Positions 17,601-29,600 of a stretch of 64,000 nucleotides of DNA are shown here, in pieces. Numbering within the stretch: position 1 is the first letter of the stretch; each line of letters opens with the position of its first letter. Under the pieces are notes generated by a model. It made no database searches, was not told where the DNA came from, and saw only the letters and a list, made by a program, of their open reading frames with translations. Position numbers and translations under genes: made by a program. The DNA is from Novipirellula herctigrandis (lineage in GTDB: Bacteria; Planctomycetota; Planctomycetia; Pirellulales; Pirellulaceae): positions 6,827,260 to 6,891,259 of the forward strand of contig SJPJ01000001.1 in assembly GCA_007859835.1 (NCBI GenBank). The letters are read 5' to 3'.

Positions 17601-20600
17601 CGTCGGTTCGGATTCTTCCCGTCGACTCATCTCGTCGAATCGGTGAATTCGGGTTTGATGAAAACTCCGTTGCGGTCAATGGCTTTCCGGTGACCGACGA
17701 TAGTGAATTCGAAATCATACAACTCGACACCGCAGCCGAGTTGCCAACCGTTCGGCCGCTTTTCGATGAGACGTCGATTGTCCCCTATCAACTCGAGGAT
17801 ATCAGGTTGTTCCTGACGCTCGATGGTGGTTTGAGCGGAAACAATCGCAGTACCCTAATCTCGGTGAATCCATTTACTGGCGAACTCGACCGCACGATTG
17901 GTCAGTTTGATCAACCGGTCGGTGACTTGGCGACGCGGCGCGATGGCGAACTGTTTGCCTATAGCTTGGGACCAGTAAGTGGGACTCAGAATAACGGCAA
18001 CACTGGGAACTTCTTGAATATCAGTTCCGCCAATGCAAACAAAAACAGTTCTGGCGATGATGGTCTTGGCTTCCGTCGATCGAATGAGGCGGGAACCGGT
18101 ACCGAGGGTGACGATAACGCCCAACTTCTGATTAACGCGATTGCGTTCGCGCCGAGTACAGGTGGCCTCAATCCCAACAATAATCCGGCAGCCAGTGGCA
18201 ATGCACGTGCTTATGTAGTCGGCAATCGTGATAACTTTGGACGGTTCGGTGAAATTTACGATGATCTGCGCCGAAACATTGTCTATTCCGTGGTGGAAAC
18301 CAGCGGTGCCGCAACCAATCGAGGTAGTACCAACGGTAATCTCGATCGAGATTTCGGTAACGGACCGTATACCGAAGCGATGGGAGCTGCTACCAATAAG
18401 CAAGAACTTGGTATTGTCGACGTCGGTCAATTTAATGATTCGGCATTGTATGGTCACGAAGTCGATGCGGGTGACATTACCGGGATTGCCTTTATTTCCT
18501 CGTCACTGGTCTACGCTGTGACCGACGAAGGCTACGTGCTTTCGTTTAACCCATCGGACACCCGAACGGTTGATGTTGATGGTTTGGGACTCCAAACCTA
18601 CAACCGCGTGATTAACGCGACCAACCATGGGCAAGTCGCGGCTCATCAAGATCATTTTGGTACGGTTAATTTTAGTAGTCTGACTTTCGGGCCACGGCAA
18701 ACCAATGGGTCATCGTATAGTGATGTCCTGTTTGCAACGACCACGGATGGTTGGCTTTATGCAATGGAGATCGATCCGACTACGGATAAAGTGACGCCAT
18801 CGCATGTGCTTAGCGACGGTAACAGTGCGATCGCACTTTCCACAAGTGGTTATCAAATTACGGGTGCCGCATTCAGTATCCGAGAAGAGAATCTATGGCA
18901 TGTCACCGGCGATTTGAGCACCCCGTTTGGCACCACCACACCTAATGCTCATGGTACTTTCCTCAATCACAATCAAACACGCACCCGGATTTCGGGTGGG
19001 TCGAGTTTGTACTTTGGTAACGAGATTGATAACAACGCGGCCAACAATACGCTTGACGGTGGCAATGGAACACTTAACCCCGGTGGAGCGAGCGGCACCA
19101 CGGTGAGTGCTCCGTTTAGCCTTGAAGGCTATGATTCGGGCGACAAGCCGACGCTTTACTTCACCTATTTGCTTGAAACCCAAGCGAATGCGGATTTCGC
19201 GCCCAACCGAAGTCAGACCGATAGTTTCCGAGTCTTTGCGACCGGCGATGACGGCCAATGGCGGTTGCTAGCTACAAACGACTCGTGGAGAACGTGGAGC
19301 AATGTTCCTGCGAGTGCATTTGGTGGTGATGGAATCATCCGCGGTGACGAATACGACTATTTCTCGACCAACGGCGGTATCCCCGTCCAAGAGTTGTTTG
19401 AAAATACGAATGGCGATTGGCGTCAAGCTCGTATCGATTTGTCGCCTTTGGCAGGTCACACGAACGTCCAACTTCGCTTTGACTTCTCGACCGCTGGCGG
19501 TATGAATTCGAGGTCGCGGCTGAGCGGCTATCTAACCGAAGTCCAAGCGACGGCTGGGACTGATGTTGTCGACGGTTCGACCTTCGAGCTTACGGATACG
19601 GATGACTTCTTTGGCGCGCCCACGACGTTCGAGTTTGTTCGGGGCGCAGCCGTTACGGTCCCCGATCCCGCCACGATTCTAAACGGACAACAGCTTGCGT
19701 TCACCGATGTTGATGGCAATGTCTATACGGTCACGTTAACGACTGATGCCCCCGGTGCGTCAACGCCGTTTTCGGTGGATGTTGGGTTCTCTCGAACGGA
19801 TACCGCCGACACGCTGGCCACTGCCATCGCGGACGCCTTGGATTTACTGTCGCCCGAATTAGCGGTAACTGCGGTCGATTCGCAGCTTCGTGTTCCTGAG
19901 GTCACATCGTATTCGATTACACCAGAACGTTTCGGTGCAGCGGAGATTTTGATCCCTGATGATGGAACCGGCGTAGTCGATTCCGCAGCGATTCTTGGTC
20001 AAACGATTGCCGTTGGTAACTCGATTGACCAAACCACGACGGTGACTCTGGAAACCACCCAAGACGTTTCCTTTGGAGATGGGATCAACGAGATAACAGT
20101 GGAATCTAATTTCCTCGGTTTCTTCGAGGGGACTCTGATTCGCTTGGTTGATCGTGTTGCGTTGGACACTTTTGATGCTCCGCCAACGGCGACCTATGAT
20201 TTCAACGACAATGCCATCGAGGTGACGTTTAATTCGAATCCCGATCCTGCGGTCATTACGCCGACCAACAATGACTACGATGCCATTATCACAGCGATCA
20301 ATAACATTGGGTTCTTCACAACAACTCTCTCTGCTGGTGTTGGAACCACTCCGTTCCTTGCTCCAGCGACTGTGCCACAGTTCCCTGAAGACGAAGTCTA
20401 TTATGACCCCGCGTCGACCCCGGACGTCGTCGCGACCGCGATTGCAAATAAGCTCAGTGCCGTGGATCCGTTGCTTCAGGCATACACCGATGGGGCACGG
20501 TTGATTATTCCTGGTGCCAGTAGTGCTGTTAGTTTGCTTGATGTCGTTTCGGTCAACCAAGGCACGACCGCGTCCCAGTTCTTGCCGAGCGGCAATGTTC

Positions 20601-23600
20601 CAATTTTCTACTCCGAATCGATGACCGTCGAGGAAGTCCGCGATTCGATTCGTGCTTCGTTGGCGGAGGGACTCGGGTCGCAATCGTTGATTAGTGGTGT
20701 GTCCACCGCAACGGCTGATAGCTTCCCTGCCTACGGCACAAACCGTATTCGTCTATACAACCATTCGTTTGACGCGACCGACGCCGCTGCCAATACCTCC
20801 TCGCTTGGCTTTAGCACCTTCTTGCCTGGTGATGAATTCAGCGCGAATGGTAGTAGTTCGGTGAGTTCAAACCAAGTCAATACGCGGCCTGCGACCGATA
20901 ATGCGATTCGTGGCGTTCATATCGATGACATCATTGTCGGTTTTGCCGAACGTGGCGAACTCGTCTTGAACGCTCCTGTGAACCGGAACTTTGAAGTGTT
21001 GCCGGAAGTCCGAACCGAAACGTTCACGGATACGCAGCAACCGGAGTTTCTTGATGAAGTTCTTGTCGGCAATTACTCGCTCGAAGTCCGCTCTGGTGCC
21101 GAATATGGTGTGCCCGAAGACTATGATCCCATTCGTTTGGAACTCAACGAACAACTTGGATTTGGTCGTTCGTTTGATACCAATGACCGACTCAATGCTG
21201 AAGGTGTGACCCTGATTGCACCACGCGGAATTGATTTGGTCGATGGCGACGTATTCGTGTTGAGCAATGGTTCACAGGAAGTGACATTTGAGTTTGACAG
21301 CGATGGCAGCATCCAACCGGGACGTGTCCGCGTGCCGTTCACGCCCGTCGCAACCGGGACGGAATACAGTCGCGATGCGGACGAAGCCGAAGTGGTTGCC
21401 ACATCGATTCGTGATGCGATTAACAGTCCTCAAGCATTCAATATTCTTGGGGTCTATGCAGTCGGGCGCGATAGTAGCGAAGTCGGTCCGATGACCGACA
21501 ACCGAGTGGAATTGTTTGGTGAGTCCATCCAACTTAATCCAAGCAGTGGCCGGTTTAGCAAGGTCGACATGGTTGCCGAAGAAACATTCTACGGCCGCGA
21601 AACCGCACGAACCTTGCCGATGGTCGATCACGAAACGCAAACCGTGTTCGATATTTACTATCCGGACTCTTTCGCCCGAGCAACGGTAACGAATTTTGTG
21701 AATGGTGCTACGGATACTTTGGTAGCCGTAGGCAAAATCGGTGACCACGTTTCCACTCGCGACGGTGGCGATGATGTGATCAACAACAGCGGTAATGTGT
21801 TGATTCCGTTTAATCCATTTCCGGATCCGGGAGAGGAAACCGATGCCGATGCGGATTATGTCAAGATCTATCTGAATGCAGGCGACGTGATCGACGTTGA
21901 CTTAGATACCGTTGGATGGACTTTAGGAACCGAGTTCCAATTCGCATCGGTTGCCATCTTTAGCGATAATGGAACCGTCGATCCAACGCTTGAAGTGTTT
22001 GATTGGTTCAACACGGCGCCGGGCGAAAACGGCGACAATGAGGGGGCATTCATTGACGATTTTGCCGCGCCTCGATCTGGTTTCTATTACGTTGGTGTCA
22101 GTCCGATAAGCATTGTGGAAGACCCCGTTACGGGCTTCTCTAGTATTGCCCCGTTCCAGCCAATTGGTCCGTTTGACCCGTTGTTCAATGGCGTTGGTGG
22201 GGACTACGAACTGACCATTCGCCCAGGCAATCTCGTTAGTAACGGTGTTCCGGTTCCGCGAGATGTCTTGATGGTCGACTATCACTTGGATAGCGGAGAT
22301 ACCAACGCGGTTCGCGACCAAGGCCAGTATGTTATCTCGTCGAACTTTGTTCGTGATTTCTCGGTAACGGGGATCGATGCCCATTTCGTGGACAACGAGA
22401 CACCGGGTGCTGCTGCGACGCTTCGCAATGTCAATACGAGCCGATTATTGCCAGGAACGATTATCACCAATAACGTGGTTATTGCTTCAGCGGGCACCGG
22501 CATTTCATTCAGTGGTGAGACGGCCGCAGGGGGGGATTCCCCAGCACCGGTTCCCTTTGGACGTATTGTCAATAATACGGTTGTTGGCGTTGGTGGGGGT
22601 GTAGGTATTGAGGTTTCTCAAAGTGCAAGCCCAACGGTCCTGAATAATATCATCAGCGGATTTACGACCGGGTTGGATATTTCGGGAGACAGTACTAGCA
22701 CGATTGAAGGTGGCAATGCTTATCAAAGCAATGGTACCAATTCAAATCGATCGATTGCTGCCAGCAGTATCGTGATCGCTCCGACTACTCCGTTATTCGA
22801 AAATCCTGCGAGCAATGTCTACATTCCTGCTAGCGGATCGCAAGTGATTGATAGTTCGTTCTCGTCATTGTCGGATCGATCGAGCTTTGTGAACACGGTC
22901 AAGGAGCCTGTCGGCATCGCACCATCGCCAATTATTGCTCCGTCATTCGATGCGTATGGTATTCCTCGCTTTGATGATCCTGACGTGACGACACCATCGG
23001 GTGTTGGTTCAAATGTCTTTATTGATCGTGGTGCGATCGATCGTGCGGACTTTGTTCGCCCAGTCGCTGAATTGGTTTCTCCGCTTGATTTTGTGAGTGA
23101 TGATGCCGTCATCCCGCCAGGCGAAGTTGATATTAGTGCCGAGCGGTCTTATGTGCGGTTAACTAGCGGGAATTATGAGTTCTTTGAAATTCAATTGTTT
23201 GACCCCAACGGCAGTGGGCCTGATCCGGCCACGATCACCCAAGATAATGTGATCTTGACCGAAAATGGCGTTCAATTGGTTCCCGGCGTCGATTACACGT
23301 TCGGTTATAGCGCCAACAGTCGATTGGTTCGATTGACGCCACTCGCCGGTGCGTTCCGCAACGATGCGGTTTACGAAATCACGCTTAATAATAATGAGCG
23401 ATTGTCGATCGATATGCCGGCCGGAAGTCAAATCGCCGATGGCGATCAAGTGACGATTACGGATGCGACCGGTTACACCGCGGTGTTGGAATTCGACAGC
23501 GGCTACTTAGTTATGGTGCCTCAGAACAACACGATCACCGTGCTTGAAGCGAACAGCCGTTTCGTCGACAAGGAAGTCTTTACGATCACTTCGCCAACAG

Positions 23601-26600
23601 GCATTCCGCGACGATTTGAAATTAATACGACCGATGCGGTTAATAGCAATAACATCGAAGTGAACCTGAAAACCGCAGGTACGATTGGGGAAGTGCGAGA
23701 TGCAATTTTCGCCGCTCTTAGTCGACCCGATCCATCAAACAATGCGATCACGGTTGCGACGTTCTTAGGGCTCACCCCGGTGAAGGTCGGTGACAGCCAA
23801 ATCCAACTTGGTACCATCGATGGAAACGATGTTAGCGGTGCAGTTGCTGGTTTACTATTCAGTGGTTCGCCGGACTCCATCCGTGACGGAGACATGTTCT
23901 CTTACTCGCATGGTCCAGTTTCGGTTCAATTCGAGTTCACCACCACACCGGTCGACACAAGTTTGCCGGCGAACGCGAGCAAGATTCCGTTCGCATTAAC
24001 GGATGATCCTGATGCAATTGCCGAGAAGATCGTTGCAGCGGTTGCCCGTTTCCCACAATTGGGACTGAGTTCGGCGCAAGCTGTCGGTGACCTTGTCTTA
24101 CTTGGTGGCGAAGAGTCCGATAGCTTCTTGGAAGGTCCGCTTTTGGTGAATGGAACGCCAGGTGTGACGCCCTCGTTGTCACTGACGATTCCCGATACCG
24201 CTGACGGGCTTGGCTTGGTCGGCTCGACGTTTGATGTTCAGGTTGACGGATTCACCGTCACGTTCCGCTATACTGATGATCCCGCGGCCACGAGTGTGAC
24301 CGAGGAATTGATCGTGCTTACGGCAAGTATGATGCCAAGCCAAGTGGCAGCGTTGACTGCGAGTCGAATCGCTCCGTCGTTCGCGGGCGTGTTGACGCCT
24401 GCCGCGGTCGGAAGCGTCGTGACTCTAGGTGAACAAACCTCGTCGTCACTGACCACAACCGCTAACACGGCGGGTGTCGCCTTGGAAATCAATGGTGTCA
24501 GTGAAGGTGCATTGCCCGTTCGCTTTGTCCCGGATCTTTCGAGCGTTGCGATTGCTGCGACGCTTGAGTTTGCGATTGTGGATTCCAAACTCAATGTCGA
24601 GACTTTCTCGCCCGGCGGTGGCAAATTGTTGGTTGACAATGCCACAAGTGCCGTGGTTGCAATCGATGGCGTCAGTGATGGCGTTTTAGTCCCTGCGATC
24701 TCTGATTTGGCCGGAAACCCAGTCCAAGAAACGCGTGAAAACAACGAAACGCGATTCACCATCATCATGCCGGATGTATTGTTCGACTTCGGTGATGCAC
24801 TGAATTCTTACTCAACGGAAGCGACAAGCGGTGGACCTAGCCATACGATCAGCGGGAACCGCACACCGCGATTGGGTAATCTCCTCGACACCGAAACCGA
24901 TGGGCATCCGAGCACCAACGCCGACGGCGATGACCAACCGGTGCTAATCGATGCGATTGGTTCGAGTATTTTCGATGTGGATAGTGCATCGGCCAATACG
25001 ATCTCGGTAACGGTTAACTCGACCAAACCAGTTGGTGGGGAAATTTTGCAAGTCACCGTCGGAACGAAGGTCACGAATTTCGAATTGATCGAGTCCACCT
25101 CGAACCCGCAAGCCGGGAACGTGCCAGTTGTGATCAAGCTGGACGATATCAATGGCCAAGGGGGGGATACGCCAGAGCAAATCGCATCGAAACTATTGAT
25201 CGCGATGCAGGGCCAACTTGACCAAACGGGTGACGCCTTGGTTGTCGAAATTGATGCCGCTGATAGTGCGGCGATTCAAATGACGGCTGTGGACGACGAA
25301 GATGGTTTGCCGATTGGACTGTATACCGTTGGTGGTCAAAACGTCTATGTGTTTACTACCGTTGACGCGGACCCCGCGAATGTCGGTACGAACGATATCC
25401 TTGGATTCCTCAATCCGTTTGATCCGGCTGGCAGCAACGTCAATGTCGTGGTTACCGGAACTGGTTTGATCGACGCGTGGATTGACTATGATGCTGACGG
25501 TGTCTTCCAAGATGACGAGCAGGTCTTTGCGAATGCTCCAGCGAACGATGGAATCAATCGTCTGACGATCCCAAGTCGTACGGATGATCCTGACTTGACG
25601 ATTGGCGATACGATAAACACGACGATGCGAGTGCGAATCAGCGATGGTGGCAACTTGCGACCTGGTGGCGTTGCGATTGGTGGTGAAGTCGAAGATTACA
25701 TTATCTCGGTCTTGCCACGTAATCCCGCTGAACCGATTGACGATGCCTATGTGACCGAAGAAGACACGCCACTTGTCGTCGATGCAACGAGTTCGCAAGA
25801 TGACTTGTTCATTAATGATATTGGTGTCGATGCCCAATTGATTCCGATCCGGTATTTCATCATCGAAGATGTCAAGCATGGTACTTTGACGCAAACCGAT
25901 CCGACGCAAGGCTATTTCACTTATACGCCTGATCCCGATTTCGCGGGCGAAGATACATTCACGTATCGATTCAGTGCTCAGCAAAATGGCACCACAGTGG
26001 CCCAAGAGGCGACGGTGACGATTAGCGTTACGCCCGTCAACGACGCGCCAATATTCACGTTGTCGGCAACGGACATTGATGTCCTCGAAGATGACCCGCA
26101 AACCACGATCACTGGTTTCGTGACGGGTGCGGCAGTCGGTCCGGCAACGGCTTTGGATGAAATTGCTAGTCAAGATTTGAATTTGACGGTATCGCCTGTC
26201 TCCATTATTCCGGCCGGGTTGATGACCAGTCCTCCGGTCCTCAATGCCAATGGTGACTTGACGATCTCAATCGCACCGGACCAATTTGGTACCGCGATTT
26301 ATGTGATCGAAGGTGTCGACGTGGCTAAGCTTGGTGAACCGACGCTTGACGATCCGGTCACCGTTCGACAAACCTTCACCATCAATGTTCGACCGGTGAA
26401 TGACGCACCGATTGTGAATCCTGCTTTGGCCGGAACCAGTGACCAAATCACTCCGGTCGGCACGAATCCAATTGTCGACGAAGCCTACAGCATTAGTGCA
26501 ACGGGCGAGATCACTTACACGCTTCGCGAAGACAACACTCAAGCGGGTGGCGATACATCGCAGCCTTACTTTATTCCTGTCAATGCGATGGAAATCACGT

Positions 26601-29600
26601 CGAGCTACAGTCGTGTCGGGTTGGTTGACGTATTTCTACCAGGACCACCAACCGAAATTTTAGATTTGCCGGGTGGTTTGCAAACGGTTTCGTTAGTTGA
26701 CTTCCCCGCCAATCAAGCCACGGTCAAGGGTGGTACCTTAACCAGCGTGATTGAAAATGGTGTGGTCGTAGGTGTCAACTATGTTCCACCAATGAATTAC
26801 AACAGCGAAATTGATGGCGATGATTCGTTTAGCTACACGGTTCGTGACAACGGCCGAAGTTGGGATTCGAACCTTGGCGAGTTTGTTGATGACTTCAAAG
26901 AAGTGTCCAATTCGGTCAAATTGAAGTTGAACAAGGTCAATGACCGGCCCGAATTTGATGTCGGTCAAACGACGGTCACCGTCGCCGAAGATAGTGACAC
27001 AAAGACCCAAGCGAACTTTGCATTCAACATTAGTGCTGGTCCGCCACTAACGGCATTTGACGAGAACAGTGGCCCAACGGCACAGGGTGTCGTCTTTAGT
27101 GTGGTCGCCGATGAGTCCTCTGCGCCCAACACGCCAGACTACTTCACGAAGTTCCCAGAGATTCTGCCAAATGGAACGCTGTCGTTCCAACCGGCGCCCA
27201 ATGCGTTTGGTACGTTCAAGTTCAAAGTTGTTCTTAGCGACCTTGGGCCAGGGAACAAAACACGCGGTGACTTGGTATCGTCCGACCCACCGGTCATCAT
27301 GACGATCACGATTGAGCCAAAGAATGATCCCCCAGCGGTTAAACCGGATGCTCCGCAGTTGATCTACGCACTGGATGAGGGTGGGTCGTTTGTGATCCCG
27401 GTTGACGGCGACGCCACCACGGTGGGTTTGCTTGACGTCTTTAGTGTTGGGCCTGGGGATGAAGGTGAGAACACGGACCCAGGTGGCAACCAGACCCTTT
27501 CGCTTAACGAACCATACCCAACCTCATCGGCTTCCGGTGGAACCTTGACGCCAATCACCGATTCGACTGGCAAAGTCACGGGGCTACGTTATCAACCGAT
27601 GACCAATTTTGCGGGAACCGATTCGTTCCTCTACACGGTGGTTGACGATGGTGTTTCTGTGAATCCGACGACCGGAGCTACCGAATCGGATCCTCGTATC
27701 GCAGCGAACAAGGTTACGTTGGTTGTTTCGCCCGTGAATGACGAGCCGATTTACAGCGGTGCGAGCGACCAAATCAACGACGAAGACGAAAATACAGGTC
27801 TTGGTCGTGGCGTCGTGCGGGTGCCAAATTGGGCGACCAACGTGCAAGCCGGACCGGCCGGTGCGGTCGACGAAATCAATGGCATTGAAGATGTAATTCC
27901 ACCACAGGAGATGGTCTTCGATATCGTCCAAGTCAGTGGTCCGACCAATTTGTTCTCGAATCCACCATCGGCGTCGATTTCGAATGGTTCAGCAACGCTT
28001 GCTTACACGCTCGCTCCGAACGCCAATGGCGTCGCGGTCTTCACGGCAACGCTCCGTGACTTCGGACCGAATGATCCGGCAAACGGTGACGATCCAGTGG
28101 GTAAGACAACGACGTTTAGTATCACGGTTCGTCCGGTCAATGATGCTCCGACGTTTGTTTCAGGCGGCGATGTTACGGTGCTTGAGGATAATGGTCCTTA
28201 CGCCGAAGATTGGGCAGCGACGATTTCGCCTGGGCCAGCCGATGAATCGGCGCAAACGGTCGTCTTCGACATCGTCGTTCCTGACAATGCCACAAGCCTC
28301 TTCTCGTCATTGCCGATCATCACCGAAGAAGGCCAATTGCGGTTCACCCCAGCGGCTAACGCAGTTGGTGTCGCCGAATTGACGGTCACAGCAACCGATA
28401 GCGGCGGAGCAACATCGTCGGTAGTCCCGTTCACGATATCGATCACCGAGGTTAACGATCCTTCGCAACCCGTTGGCGATGACCTCGATGGTTCAGATGA
28501 AGATACCGTGTTCACGATTCCTGCAAGCGATTTGCTTGCTAACGATCAGGACCCCGATCTCGCAACCAATCCGAATGAAGTTCTCACCGTTGTGATGCCT
28601 GAGGAACTGCGTTCTGTTAGTGGTGCTCTTGTGACCTACAATTCGTTGACACAAGAGATCACTTACAACCCAACCGATTCGTCGGTGCTGCAAGCACTCG
28701 CGCCTGGGGAAAGTGTGACGGACTCGTTCTCGTACATCGTACGAGACGCCGCGGGTGTGGAAAGTGGACCCGTTGTTGTTCGACTTGAAATCAGTGGCGT
28801 CAATGACGCACCAACGTTGGTGGCGGATAACCCAACATTGGCGACGACCGGTGCGACAACGATTCATGCTCTTGATAACGACTTCGATATCGATGGTACG
28901 ATCGATCCGGCTTCGATGCGAATAGAGTTGCAGCCTGCGTTCGGTACCGTTTCATTCGACGCTAACGGTGTGATTACCTACACGCCATTTGCCAGTTTCA
29001 CGCTACAGGATTCGTTCTCCTATTCCGTAGCTGACAATTTGGGGCTACGAAGTGCTCCGGCCTTGATTGTTATCGATTCCAATGCGGCTCCGATCGCGAA
29101 GAATGATTTTGCGGGCACGTTCTTGGACGAACCTGTCGTCGTTGATGTGGCACTGAATGATTCGGACCCTGACGGGACCCTGAATTTGGCCAGTATTCAA
29201 ATTGTAAGTGGACCATCGAGGGGCGAAGCAGTACCCCTTGCCGATGGAACGGTTCGCTACATCCCGGCGGTTGGATTTACCGGCTTGGACTCGTTTACCT
29301 ACACGATCTCGGACACACAAGGTCGTCAGAGCAAACCGGCGAAAGTCGACGTGCAAGTTGTCGCTAGCGAATTGCAGAACCCGCAACGGTTCTCGGACGT
29401 TAATGATGACGGATCGGTTTCGGCGCTGGATGCCTTATTGATTATCAACTTGTTGAGCGATACTACCGAGGCGAGCATTCCGGTCGAGCCCGATGATCGT
29501 GGGCCACACTACTACGACGCTAATGGCAACCGGCAAATCACGGCCGCTGACGCGTTGTATGTTATCAACGAATTAACCGCTCGCGGAACGATCCCAAGTG

